NCBI GenBank assembly: GCA_016705125.1
Contig: JADIYW010000012.1
Coordinates: 1-64,000 of the forward strand
DNA from: Bacteroidota bacterium
Lineage (GTDB): Bacteria > Bacteroidota > Bacteroidia > Chitinophagales > JADIYW01
Direction of reading: 5' to 3'
DNA: 64,000 nucleotides
In this document: in pieces, positions 47,987 to 56,927 of the stretch
Position numbering within the stretch: position 1 is the first letter of the stretch
Layout of the letters: every line of letters begins with the position of its first letter
Notes under the pieces: model-generated
The model's input: the letters and a program-made list of their open reading frames with translations, nothing else
What the model was told of the DNA's origin: nothing
The model's database searches: none
Program-made: the position numbers and the translations under genes

Positions 47987-49455
47987 AGCGAAGTTGCAAA
48001 ACTATCGAGTGGCGCTCAATAAACCTGACGAAAATTTGCCTACTCGTTTATCGAAAATTAAAAGTGTCGCCATTTTGGGTGGAGGAATTGCCGGAATATC
48101 CGCTACTGCTAACCTATCCGAAAGAGGTTTTAATACTGTTTTATTCGAAAAATCAGATTATTTGGGCGGAAAAGTAGGGTCTTGGACGTTTGAAAGTAAT
48201 GGAGAAACTTTAAGAGCAGAACATGGATTCCATGCATTTTTTAGGCAATATTATAATTTAAGGGAATTTATGAAAAAAATAGATTCTTTTAAGCATCTAA
48301 TACCTATTGATGATTATGTGATAATGTTTGGCGAGCAAGAAACTCAGGGTTTCAAAGGATTAGACAATACGCCTGGATTAAATGTATTGGGTATGCGAAA
48401 GCAAGGCATTTTTAATTGGTTTACTTTTGTAAATCCGTTTAGTATTCCATTCTTGAATCTCCTTAGTTTCAATCCTAAAACACTTTTAAAAAATTAGATA
48501 ATGTAGATTTTAAGAAATTTGCAAAAAGAACCATGATGCCCAAAAATGCAGATGGTTTTTAATTCATTTGCACGTGCTTTCTTTTCAGCACCCCGAAAAA
48601 ATGAGCATGGCAGAATTAATCAAAGGATTCCATTTTATTTTTTAAGTAATGAAGATGGATTATTATATGATGTGCTTAATAATGATTTTCAGCATACCTT
48701 TTTAAATCCATGCATAGAGTTTATTACTAAAAATGGTGGTCTCATAAAAATGAATACAGCCGTAGAAAGCATAGAAAAAAAGGAAGATGGATTTTTGGTT
48801 AATGGGCAAATGTTTGATTATGTAGTTTGGTGTATCGATGTAAAACATAGTCAACCCTTGATTCAAATTCCACTACTTTAAAAATTATGGTACATTTTAT
48901 ACGCAAATGACAAGTCTAAAATGTTCGGATAGATATGCTGTTTACCGAATTTGGACAGATAAATTTGAAACACAGAAAGTACCCTTTTTTGTATTTACCG
49001 ATCGGTTGAAATGTTTGGATAGCATTACCTTTTACCACAATATGGAGATAGAATCCGGCGATTGGAGTAAAAAAAATAATGGAGGCATTTTTGAGTTGCA
49101 TTGTTATGCATTACCCGACGATTTGAAAGAGGATACAGATATAAAAATTCATTTATTAAAAGAAATGATTCACTTTTTTCCAGAATTAGAAGGATTTAAT
49201 ATCAAACATGAATTTTTCCAACATCGTCACGATTTTCCCGCTTTCCATGTAGGTTTACATAAAGATAGACCAACCGTAAAAACAGAAGTACCTGGATTAT
49301 TTTTGGCAGGCGATTGGGTGAAAATGGACAATTCGACTATGTTAATGGAAGCCGCCTATACATCAGGCGCACTTGCGGCAAATGAAATATTTAAATTGGA
49401 ACAATTAAGAGAAAATCAGTTGGAAAGTGTAGCGATGAAAGGGATTTTTGGATAA
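47958..49455 (+). pseudogene. CrtU/isorenieratene-synthase-like FAD oxidoreductase, several frame breaks
   Basis: FAD-binding Rossmann start VAILGGGIAGISATANL near residue 35 with the acidic LFEKSDYLGGKVGSW continuation. The family hallmark is EHGFHAFFRQYYNLREFM, as in CrtU/CruE-type carotenoid desaturase/methyltransferases and related FAD oxidoreductases. After breaks near 48495, 48600 and 48885 the text continues (FNSFARAFFSAP, YFLSNEDGLLYDVL, RYAVYRIWTDKFE) to a C-terminal FAD contact VPGLFLAGDWVKMDNSTMLMEAAYTSGALAA. Corrected length is about 490 residues. Partner of the overlapping Rieske gene. No other carotenoid gene is in the window, so aromatic-carotenoid synthesis is only one option. 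Frame breaks are mostly in homopolymers. Confidence 0.75.
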
Positions 49456-49469
49456 AAGGTATATAAATT

Positions 49470-50774
49470 TTACAACAACCAATAATTCACCAAACCAAAA
49501 ATTAAACTAATTCCGAGCCATACAATCAGATTTGCCTTATATTTATGCAAAGCAAAAAATGAAATAATTACCCAAGCCGCTGCTGCCCAATCAAATGAAT
49601 TAAATTGTTTTGTAGGTAGTAAAACAGAAAAAGCTAAATATAAAACCAAATTAAACAATACTCCAACTACAGCAGCACTTACAAAACCTAAAACAGCTTT
49701 TACTTGATTATTCTCTTTTGTTTTTTCAATTATAGGCGCACCGACCAAAATAAATATGAAACTTGGCAAAAAGGTATAAAAAACGGTAAGCAATAAACCA
49801 ATTGTGCCTAACAAAATGGAAAATCCGAAATGATTATATGCACCCTGAAAACCAACAAATGCCAAAACCATAATTAATGGACCAGGGGTGGTTTCGCCCA
49901 ATGCCAATCCATCCATCATCTGATGACTAGTGAGCCAATGGAATTTTTCAACACTCTCTTGCGCCACATAAGGCAATACCGCATAGGCCCCACCAAAAGT
50001 AACAAATGCAGCTTTTGAGAAAAATAAACATAGCGTTTTCCAAAATGCAAAATCAGTTGAAAATTGATAAATTATTCCCAAAGGTATAATCCAAAATATT
50101 ATTCCAATTGCTACAAACATAAATAATTTCTTATAGCTCACTTCAGATTTTACATCATTTGAATTGCTATTTAGGTAAAAATTACTTTCGTCTTTTGCTT
50201 TTTTATCATCATTTTTATTTTCTTTATTTAATGTTTTAGGCAAAAATTTAGTAATCAAAAAACCAATAATTAGCGTGGATAAAACAATCAATGGAAAAGG
50301 AATATGAAGAAAATAAATGGCTATAAAGGCAATAATTGCAATCCCATAATGGAATGCACTAATTAAAGATTTTTTGCCAATTTTAAACAAAGCAACAATA
50401 ATGATTGCAATAATTGCAGGTTTCAAACCAGCCATCATCGCCATTACCCAAGGCAATGTTCCAAATGTAACGTAAATGATGCTTAAGCCAAGCAAAATAA
50501 ATACAGAAGGTAAAATAAATAACATACCTGCCACTACTCCGCCAATAGTGCCATGCAAAAGCCACCCAATATAGGTTGCAAGTTGTTGCGCTTCGGGTCC
50601 AGGCAAAATCATGCAATAATTGAGCGCATGCATAAATCGCGATTCGCTTATCCATTTGCGCTCTGTTACCAAAAAATCATGCATGATGGCAATCTGACCT
50701 GCTGGACCTCCAAAACTAATACAGCCCAATTTAAACCAAAATCGCAAAGCTTCCTTAAAGCTTGGTTTCGTCAT
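49470..50774 (-). CDS. chrA: Chromate transporter, ChrA family
   Basis: Inner-membrane transporter of the CHR superfamily; known members export chromate, others have unknown substrates. The long-chain form consists of two homologous halves. The first begins FWFKLGCISFGGPAGQIAIMH with LPGPEAQQLATYIGW; the second carries FFSKAAFVTFGGAYAVLPYV and GLALGETTPGPLIMVLAFVGF. About ten membrane segments are predicted, with a hydrophilic linker at about residues 190-210. The 434 residues are complete, in contrast to the broken genes upstream. Convergent with the CrtU-like gene, 14 bases apart, and divergent from the acyl-CoA dehydrogenase. Confidence 0.93.
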   Translation of the reverse strand: MTKPSFKEALRFWFKLGCISFGGPAGQIAIMHDFLVTERKWISESRFMHALNYCMILPGPEAQQLATYIGWLLHGTIGGVVAGMLFILPSVFILLGLSIIYVTFGTLPWVMAMMAGLKPAIIAIIIVALFKIGKKSLISAFHYGIAIIAFIAIYFLHIPFPLIVLSTLIIGFLITKFLPKTLNKENKNDDKKAKDESNFYLNSNSNDVKSEVSYKKLFMFVAIGIIFWIIPLGIIYQFSTDFAFWKTLCLFFSKAAFVTFGGAYAVLPYVAQESVEKFHWLTSHQMMDGLALGETTPGPLIMVLAFVGFQGAYNHFGFSILLGTIGLLLTVFYTFLPSFIFILVGAPIIEKTKENNQVKAVLGFVSAAVVGVLFNLVLYLAFSVLLPTKQFNSFDWAAAAWVIISFFALHKYKANLIVWLGISLIFGLVNYWLL

Positions 50775-50877
50775 TTTTTTTTGCCTAAAGTTAACATTAT
50801 TTCAATTCTGTTGTTTTAAACTATAGGATTCCCTCAATTCTTTTATTTTTTATATTTTTATGCCACAAAAGACAACT

Positions 50878-52022
50878 ATGGAATTTGAATTGACCGAAGA
50901 GCAGTTGATGATTAAAACGTCAGCCAGTGATTTTGCACAAAATGTACTAAAGCAAGGCGTAATTGAGCGCGATAGAGACATGATTCACCCGACAGCCGAG
51001 GTGGCTCAAATGGGTGAAATGGGATTTATGGGAATGATGGTGGATACAAAATATGGCGGTGGCGGTATGGACACCGTTTCTTACGTAATTGCAATGGAAG
51101 AAATCGCCAAAATTGACGCAGCTACCTCTACTATCATGTCGGTAAATAATTCATTATATTGTTGGGGGCTCGAGAAATTTGGTACCGAAGAACAGAAACA
51201 GAAGTATTTAACACCTGTTGCCAGCGGAAAAGTAAGCGGTGCATTTTGTCTTTCCGAACCCGAAGCTGGTTCCGATGCCACCTCGCAACAAACCATTGCC
51301 GAAGATATGGGCGACTATTATTTGCTAAATGGAACAAAAAATTGGATAACCAATGGTGGAAAAGCGCAGTATTATTTGGTTATTGCACAAACCCATGTCG
51401 AAAAGGGACATAAAGGAATTAATGTATTAATTGTTGAAAAAGGAATGCCTGGTTTTGAGATAGGCGCTAAAGAAGACAAATTAGGGATTAGAGCATCCGA
51501 CACACATAGCTTACTTTTTACCGATGTAAAAGTGCCAAAAGAAAATAGGATAGGAGAAGACGGATTTGGATTTAAATTTGCGATGAAAACCCTCGATGGT
51601 GGTCGAATTGGAATTGGTGCACAGGCATTAGGTATTGCCCAAGGGGCATATGAGTTGGCTTTGGCTTATTCTCAAGTTCGTAAGGCATTTGGCACTGAAA
51701 TATCGAGCCACCAAGCCATACAGTTTAAATTGGCCGATATGGCCACCAATATAAGTGCCGCAAGATTGCTTTTGTATAAGGCTGCTTGGCTCAAAGACCA
51801 AGGTTTGGATTACGGACAAGCGGCTGCAATGGGCAAATTATTTGCATCCGAAGTGGCCATGAAAACCACCATTGAAGCCGTACAAATACATGGTGGTTAT
51901 GGTTATGTAAAGAATACCATGTAGAACGTATGATGCGAGATGCCAAAATAACGCAGATTTATGAGGGCACATCTGAAATACACCGAATGGTCATTTCAAG
52001 AGGTTTGATGAATAGGAAATAA
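50878..52022 (+). CDS. Acyl-CoA dehydrogenase, frame broken near 51913
   Basis: FAD enzyme of fatty-acid or branched-chain acyl-CoA beta-oxidation. MEFELTEEQ at the ATG at 50878 is the normal family start (an in-frame ATG at 50860 adds six residues). Signatures: AFCLSEPEAGSDA and TKNWITNGG (FAD/substrate contacts), RIGIGAQALGIAQGA and QIHGGYGYVK. The first frame stops at 51924 directly after GYVKNTM. A missing G (AAG-GAA) at about 51913 would give VKEYHVERMMRDAKITQIYEGTSEIHR, containing the catalytic Glu of the YEGTSEI motif, and a stop at 52022. Corrected length 381 residues. Probably a sequence error, because without the second part the catalytic base is lost. Confidence 0.9.
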
Positions 52023-52354
52023 TAAAGTAATGGAATAATTTAGGATTTGGAAATTTTGTAATGAAATAACAAATAACCCTATGTCCAGTTATTAATTTCC
52101 AAATCTTTAAATTTTCAAATCTCATCTTCAATAATTTTCCATATACTTTGGGCGTGTCCACTCCTTTGATCGTGGTCAGGCTTCCGAATGGTCGGAACGC
52201 TGCAAGTCCTCGTGGCTCCCTGCGGTCGCCACTTCGGGCTTTTTCGCTCTATCCTTCACGCAGAAGAGAAAGAACATTTGCCTAAAATAAAAAAAGCCTT
52301 CCTATTTGGAAGACTTTTTTATTTTTTACTTGAAAAGTAATATTGTAAATTATC
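52023..52354. repeat. Intergenic mosaic repeat (R2)
   Basis: No gene. An AT-rich module with GTAATGGAATAAT and GGATTTGGAAAT (52026-52054) resembles the one after gap. A GC-richer element follows from TTTGGGCG (52147) through GGTCGCCACTTCGGGCT to CTCTATCCTTCACGC (52262). It shares its head and tail motifs and order with R1 at 1778-1867, while the internal arm differs. The thioredoxin-gene terminator follows at 52289-52320. Confidence 0.55.
52289..52320 (-). terminator. Terminator of the thioredoxin-like gene, possibly bidirectional
   Basis: On the minus strand AAGTCTTCC pairs with GGAAGGCTT (one wobble) around AAATA and is followed by seven T. On the plus strand the same hairpin is followed by six T and could also end the acyl-CoA dehydrogenase transcript. 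Confidence 0.8.
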
Positions 52355-52813
52355 TTATTTCTTTAGAATAGTATTTGCACTTCCTATCCAAGCCTCAGGA
52401 CCACCAGCAACATATCCAGTACTGCCTAATTTTTCCAAATTAATTTTACCTTCTTTAACGGTTGAATTTACAAACCAGCAAGTAGGATAACCTCTAACTT
52501 CAAACATTTGTTGTAATTGTTGGTTTTGTGCGGTAATTGAAGCCTCTAAAGTTTTGGTTCTTGGAAAATCTAATTCTACCAAAATGACATTTTTGTTTGC
52601 CCAAGTTTTAAATTCGTCCATAAAGAAAACCTCTTTTTGAAGTCTTTTGCACCAGCCGCACCAATCACTACCAGTAAAAAATAACATAATAGATTTATTC
52701 TCTTTTTGAGCTAATTCTGTAGCTTTCATTAAGTCTGTATGCCAAACTAATTCCTCTGCTTTGCTTGTAATAGCCAAAAAGGCAACCAATAGTAAAGTAA
52801 ATATCTTTTTCAT
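52355..52813 (-). CDS. Secreted thioredoxin-fold protein
   Basis: Exported 152-residue protein. A signal peptide of about 19 residues ends near TSKA. The thioredoxin fold carries the active site SDWCGWCKRLQ near residue 52, a CxxC redox pair with the WC-G-WCK signature of DsbD-gamma/DUF255-like domains, and the cis-Pro loop GYPTCWFV. Likely a periplasmic disulfide reductase or oxidase; the substrate is unknown. It has its own well-spaced promoter (52876-52906) and a terminator just after the stop codon, so it is monocistronic. Confidence 0.9.
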   Translation of the reverse strand: MKKIFTLLLVAFLAITSKAEELVWHTDLMKATELAQKENKSIMLFFTGSDWCGWCKRLQKEVFFMDEFKTWANKNVILVELDFPRTKTLEASITAQNQQLQQMFEVRGYPTCWFVNSTVKEGKINLEKLGSTGYVAGGPEAWIGSANTILKK

Positions 52814-52875
52814 TTTTTTCTTTTTTATAGATTTATTATTTGGTAAACAAGAATGATGCCATTTTTTTTATCATA

Positions 52876-52906
52876 CAAATATAATAGCTTTTTAGAAGTT
52901 AACCAA
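52876..52906 (-). promoter_or_regulatory. Promoter of the thioredoxin-like gene
   Basis: On the minus strand TTG (52904-52906), 20 bases, then TATATTTG (52876-52883). The -7 box lies 62 bases before the start codon at 52813. Confidence 0.65.
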
Positions 52907-53187
52907 ATGCATGTAAAATGTTTAATAGTATAAATTAGAAAATAAATAAAATCAGATAACTGGCTCATAAAATTAATATTTATAACTAATACCAAATATA
53001 ACTACAAAATAGTCCATTCTGCTCGTTCTTTTTCACCAATAAATCTTCAAAAAATAGTTCCGTATCTAATTGATATGCAACAATTTTTTTTATCTTCTTG
53101 GCAAAAAATTAAGTCGCATTTATGGACCATTTTATAATTATGTTTGGTATAAGACAAGGCATAACTTGTTGCAAAATTCCAATCACC
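52907..53187. other. AT-rich stretch between thioredoxin-like and nucleotidyltransferase genes
   Basis: Many stop codons in all frames and no domain that I recognise. Short minus-strand phrases before the stop codon of the nucleotidyltransferase gene look like non-coding trailer. I see no RNA structure or repeat. Confidence 0.4.
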
Positions 53188-53673
53188 TTAATCTAAATTC
53201 AAGCTTTCTCTAATTTTTTGGATATGTTCTAATTCTATTACATCAATTTTATCTTTAGGTCTATTGGTTATTTTTTTATTTTGTATCAAATGGTTAAGGT
53301 GTAAAAAGGGAATGGGAATTTGTTCTATTTCTGCTTCCGAAGCCATTTGAAAGCAATCCTCAAATGTGTAATTTTCTAATCCTTTCATTTCTATAATGAT
53401 ATCCAAAAATAAATCGCTACCGATACAAAAGTTTGTCCATCCTGGAATCAAGTCTATTTTTTCCCAATCAATATCTGTATAAGAAAATTGTTCCAAAACT
53501 TTACCTAATGCTTTTCTGTTTTGAATTGTATTTTCAATCCAAATATCCACATCGTTTGTTGTTCTATGGAAGCCATGCAAATTCACTGCAAAGCCGCCAA
53601 TCATAATGTATTTTACTTTATTGTCATGCAATAGTTTCCAAAAGCGCAATAAATCATCGTCTAAAACATCCAT
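53188..53673 (-). CDS. Nucleotidyltransferase-fold protein
   Basis: 161 residues of the minimal nucleotidyltransferase type. GGFAVNLHGFHRTTNDVDIWI contains the G-G-x(6-9)-D-x-D signature, with the metal-binding pair in DVDIW and a third acidic residue in LFLDIIIEM. The C-terminal helical part ends IELEHIQKIRESLNLD. Such proteins in Bacteroidota are usually annotated as nucleotidyltransferases of unknown target; several relatives are toxins or antitoxins (MNT, AbiEii) that modify tRNA or partner proteins. It starts 3 bases after the stop codon of a 57-residue ORF on the same strand, which suggests a two-gene unit. Confidence 0.78.
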   Translation of the reverse strand: MDVLDDDLLRFWKLLHDNKVKYIMIGGFAVNLHGFHRTTNDVDIWIENTIQNRKALGKVLEQFSYTDIDWEKIDLIPGWTNFCIGSDLFLDIIIEMKGLENYTFEDCFQMASEAEIEQIPIPFLHLNHLIQNKKITNRPKDKIDVIELEHIQKIRESLNLD

Positions 53674-53676
53674 GCC

Positions 53677-53850
53677 TTATTTTTTTGTAGGGGATGTTTT
53701 GTGATTTATATTTGCCTTTTTTAGCATAATGCCAATTTTCATTAATCTAGTAGTAGATAAAAAACGTTCCTTATCTGTTTTTAATATATTTTGTTTTAAT
53801 CTTTCTAAATGGTTTTCTAATTGAATTTTATCTATATTTTGATCTTGCAT
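53677..53850 (-). CDS. Small helical ORF upstream of the nucleotidyltransferase
   Basis: ATG at 53848-53850 to TAA at 53677-53679 encodes 57 residues: MQDQNIDKIQLENHLERL, then KTDKERFLSTTRLMKIGIML and a basic tail ending TSPTKK. It is charged and predicted helical, without signal peptide or known motif. It lies 3 bases before the start of the nucleotidyltransferase gene. Tight spacing and an open frame in an otherwise stop-rich AT region support it as a real gene, perhaps a regulator or antitoxin-like partner. Confidence 0.5.
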   Translation of the reverse strand: MQDQNIDKIQLENHLERLKQNILKTDKERFLSTTRLMKIGIMLKKANINHKTSPTKK

Positions 53851-53944
53851 TTACCAATTTTTTAAAAATATAAAGTTACTTTTTTTTAATAAGAAATGAG
53901 TGAAAAAATTTGTAATTGGAACAAATTAAACTACAAAAATAGCA

Positions 53945-54646
53945 TCATATTTCAGCAATTGCCAATGTGGCAAAACTTATGGTAATTCCAGGGATTTGTT
54001 GTAATGCTATAGCGCAGGCTTCAATAGTGGCTCCAGTGGTCATTACATCATCCACCAATAGGATATGTTTATTCGATATTTTTATCTTTTTATTCAATTC
54101 AAATTCGGTAGCCACATTTTCCCATCTATCGCTTCGGTTCTTTTTAGTTTGCGATTCAGACAATGATTTTCTAACTAATAGATCGGTTCGATACTCAATA
54201 TGACTCACTTTTGAAATGCCTTTACACAATAAGTCCGATTGATTATAGCCTCTTTTTTGTTCCTTTAAAGGGTGAATAGGCACAGGTACGATTAAATCTG
54301 GGAAAGTAGTAAATGGTGTATTTTCTAGCCGAAGTCCCATCTTTTCGCCCATAAATTCTACCAAATCAGGGTTGCCACCATATTTAATTTGGTGTAATAG
54401 GTTTTGTATTATTGATTGTTTTGAAAAATGAAAGACAGAAGTTCCATATTGGAAAGGAAATCTGCCCCACATCCTTTGAATAGCGGGATTGTTTTCTTGT
54501 TTTTCGAAATGAGTATATGGCAAATCGATTAAGCAATTCAAACAAAAATGCGTTTCATTTTTTGATAAAGGTTCAGCACAAGTACAGCAAATCCTTGGAA
54601 AAAAAAGGTATTGCATTCCTTGGAAGAGCGATTGAATGGGCTTCAT
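53945..54646 (-). CDS. comF: ComF-family phosphoribosyltransferase-like protein
   Basis: Member of the ComF family linked to DNA uptake and processing. An N-terminal four-Cys zinc motif (CCTCAEPL and FCLNCLIDLP) precedes the phosphoribosyltransferase fold, with VPVPIHPLKEQKRGYNQSDLL and the PRPP-binding loop ILLVDDVMTTGATIEACA. The 233 residues are full length. Monocistronic on the minus strand. The role in natural transformation is known for Gram-positive and some Gram-negative species; for Bacteroidota it is inferred. Confidence 0.92.
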   Translation of the reverse strand: MKPIQSLFQGMQYLFFPRICCTCAEPLSKNETHFCLNCLIDLPYTHFEKQENNPAIQRMWGRFPFQYGTSVFHFSKQSIIQNLLHQIKYGGNPDLVEFMGEKMGLRLENTPFTTFPDLIVPVPIHPLKEQKRGYNQSDLLCKGISKVSHIEYRTDLLVRKSLSESQTKKNRSDRWENVATEFELNKKIKISNKHILLVDDVMTTGATIEACAIALQQIPGITISFATLAIAEI

Positions 54647-54775
54647 CGGCTTAAAATTGTAGAAAATTGTACGTGTTTTGTATAAATCAACATATATTTA
54701 AAAATTAAATTTACTACTCAAAACTCAGATTACCAAATTGACAATTACTATTACAAATTTTATTTGGGCAGATCT

Positions 54776-55171
54776 TTAAATTGTCCAATCTTCAATTTTT
54801 ATGTTTTTCAACCTTCCTAGATGTTTAACATTATTTGTTACCATAATCATTTTTTCAGAAATTGAGGTTGCACCTATTAATAAATCAAAATCATCGATAA
54901 TTATTCCTGATTTTCGAAGTCTTGATTTTTCTTTAGCATAATAATCTAAACAACTGTATATAGGTATAATTTCAAATTTGCTAATTAATTCGTTAACTAT
55001 TAATCTTGTTTTACTTGGATTTTCTGAATGTTCTGAACCATATTTTAATTCAGCCACAGTAATTTCTGAAATAAAACAGTTCCCTATTCCAATTTTTTTA
55101 AATTTATTTTGTAAGTCAAATTTTCCTTTTAAATAGAAAATACAAATGTTTGTATCCAAAAGATATTTCAT
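54776..55171 (-). CDS. vapC: PIN-domain ribonuclease toxin, VapC-like
   Basis: 131-residue PIN domain: LLDTNICIFYLKG with Asp6, EITVAELKYGSEHS with the central Glu, and DDFDLLIGATSISE with the third and fourth acidic residues, ending in a basic helix. These residues form the metal-dependent RNase site; VapC toxins typically cleave initiator tRNA or rRNA. Its start codon overlaps the stop codon of the upstream antitoxin gene by one base (TAATG). No coding anomaly. Confidence 0.9.
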   Translation of the reverse strand: MKYLLDTNICIFYLKGKFDLQNKFKKIGIGNCFISEITVAELKYGSEHSENPSKTRLIVNELISKFEIIPIYSCLDYYAKEKSRLRKSGIIIDDFDLLIGATSISEKMIMVTNNVKHLGRLKNIKIEDWTI

Positions 55172-55410
55172 TAAAATGATTCTATTTCTCGGTTAGAAAC
55201 TCTTGACTTTCTAATATCATTTATTATTTCTTCAGCTGTTTCTTTAGATTTCCACGCACCAAATAACGAATCAAATGATTTTGATTTATTATTTCTATTT
55301 TTTAGAATAGAACTTGACAAATGTGCAATTAGCTCCAATTTACTATTATCATTCAAATTTGATAATAAATCAAAATAAGCACTTGCATTGCTATTTTCTT
55401 TTAATTGCAT
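55171..55410 (-). CDS. Antitoxin of the VapC-like toxin
   Basis: 79 residues, first gene of the pair with the PIN toxin and overlapping it by one base. The N-terminal half is helical (FDLLSNLNDNSKLELIAHLSSSIL). The C-terminal half, FDSLFGAWKSKETAEEIINDIRKSR, resembles the toxin-wrapping tail of small Bacteroidota antitoxins that partner PIN proteins. I do not recognise a classical VapB DNA-binding swapped-hairpin domain. A TAATTTTG box (55430-55437) lies 19 bases upstream. Confidence 0.82.
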   Translation of the reverse strand: MQLKENSNASAYFDLLSNLNDNSKLELIAHLSSSILKNRNNKSKSFDSLFGAWKSKETAEEIINDIRKSRVSNREIESF

Positions 55411-55543
55411 ATAGATTATTTTAGTATATCAAAATTAGTAAAAAAATAGAATTAGTAAGCTACAATTGAGGTATAATTTGCACCATCTTATATTATCTAA
55501 ACTAGATTTGTACGATTAATAAAAAAAGAATTCATTTTATTAA

Positions 55544-56917
55544 CTAATTTAATACATTTTCCATAAATAGCTTTGAAAAAATTTCTTCCACTTTTTTTAC
55601 CAATTCCACTTTTATATTATTTGTATAAGTCGTTTTCTGGTTGTATTTCGAAATAAAAATTCTTTTATAGCCTAGTTTTTCAGCTTCTAAAATCCGTTGG
55701 TCTATTTTGTTTACTGCTCTTATTTCACCCGAAAGGCCTACTTCACCCGAAAAACAAACATCATCACCAATAGGTAAGTCCTGAAAAGAAGATAATAAGG
55801 CAGCCACTACGGCCAAATCTACCGCTGGGTCTTCTACTTTTATGCCGCCTGCAATATTTAAAAAAACGTCCTTTGTAGAAAAGGTAAATCCACAGCGTTT
55901 GTCTAAAACGGCCAATATCATACTTAACCGCTTGCCATCAAATCCATTACTCGACCGCTGAGGTGTGCCAAATACAGAAGCCGACACCAATGCCTGTACT
56001 TCAATTAATAATGCTCTTTGTCCTTCCATTGTTGCAGCAATTGCCACACCCGAAACAGGTTCGTCCCGACTTGTAATTAGAATTTCACTCGGGTTGGAAA
56101 CCGGCCTAAGGCCTTCGCCACGCATTTCGTAGATGCCCAATTCGGCACCTGATCCAAAGCGGTTTTTAAGGGTTCGCAAAATGCGATAATTATAATTTCG
56201 ATCGCCTTCAAATTGTAAAACAGTATCTACTATATGTTCCAATATTTTAGGTCCAGCGATATAGCCTTCTTTAGTTATGTGACCGATTAAAAAAGTAGGG
56301 ACGTTTTTCTTTTTGGCATATTGCTGCAAAATATTGGCAGTCTCTCGTATTTGAGAAACACTGCCCATTACCGATTCCGCCCGAGCCGTTTGTACCGTTT
56401 GGATGGAGTCGATGATTAAAATATCTGGTTTTATTTGGTCGGCCTGTTGTAAAATCGTTTCAACATTGGTTTCGGTAAATACATAAACTAAGTTATTTTC
56501 TCCGCCAATGCGTTGAGCCCTCATTTTTATTTGTTGCTCGCTTTCTTCTCCTGAAATATAGAGTATTTTTTTGCCTAGTGTTTGCATGGCAATTTGAATC
56601 AAAAGGGTTGACTTCCCTATGCCTGGGTCGCCTCCAATTAGCACCATACTACCTGGAACTATACCACCGCCTAATACTCGATTGAATTCGGAGTCATTGG
56701 TTTCTATCCTTTTTAAGTGAATATTTTCAACGTCTTCCAAAAGAATTGGTTTTGCCTTATCGATACTTATAATATGGGTTATCGAGTTGCTGGGTTCCTT
56801 GGTGATTATTTCTTCAACAAAAGAATTCCATTCTCCACAAGTATTGCATTTTCCCATCCATTTGGGAGAATTTGTACCACATGATTGGCAAACGAATAAT
56901 GATTTCTGTTTAGACAA
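55544..56917 (-). CDS. radA: DNA repair protein RadA
   Basis: RecA-related ATPase that promotes branch migration in recombinational repair. The 457 residues comprise an N-terminal C4 zinc finger (CQSCGTNSPKWMGKCNTCGEW), a RecA-like core with Walker A GGDPGIGKSTLL near residue 94, the RadA-specific KNRFG motif (LKNRFGSGAELGIYEM) and a C-terminal Lon-protease-like domain (GEVGLSGEIRAV). Full length. It starts 10 bases after the stop codon of the giant TPR gene, so the two are probably co-transcribed. Confidence 0.97.
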   Translation of the reverse strand: MSKQKSLFVCQSCGTNSPKWMGKCNTCGEWNSFVEEIITKEPSNSITHIISIDKAKPILLEDVENIHLKRIETNDSEFNRVLGGGIVPGSMVLIGGDPGIGKSTLLIQIAMQTLGKKILYISGEESEQQIKMRAQRIGGENNLVYVFTETNVETILQQADQIKPDILIIDSIQTVQTARAESVMGSVSQIRETANILQQYAKKKNVPTFLIGHITKEGYIAGPKILEHIVDTVLQFEGDRNYNYRILRTLKNRFGSGAELGIYEMRGEGLRPVSNPSEILITSRDEPVSGVAIAATMEGQRALLIEVQALVSASVFGTPQRSSNGFDGKRLSMILAVLDKRCGFTFSTKDVFLNIAGGIKVEDPAVDLAVVAALLSSFQDLPIGDDVCFSGEVGLSGEIRAVNKIDQRILEAEKLGYKRIFISKYNQKTTYTNNIKVELVKKVEEIFSKLFMENVLN

Positions 56918-56927
56918 AAGGGACGAA

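Noticed and set aside
49470..50774. Chromate-resistance island
   Set aside because: Only chrA is present, without a regulator or reductase, and CHR proteins are common housekeeping-like transporters.
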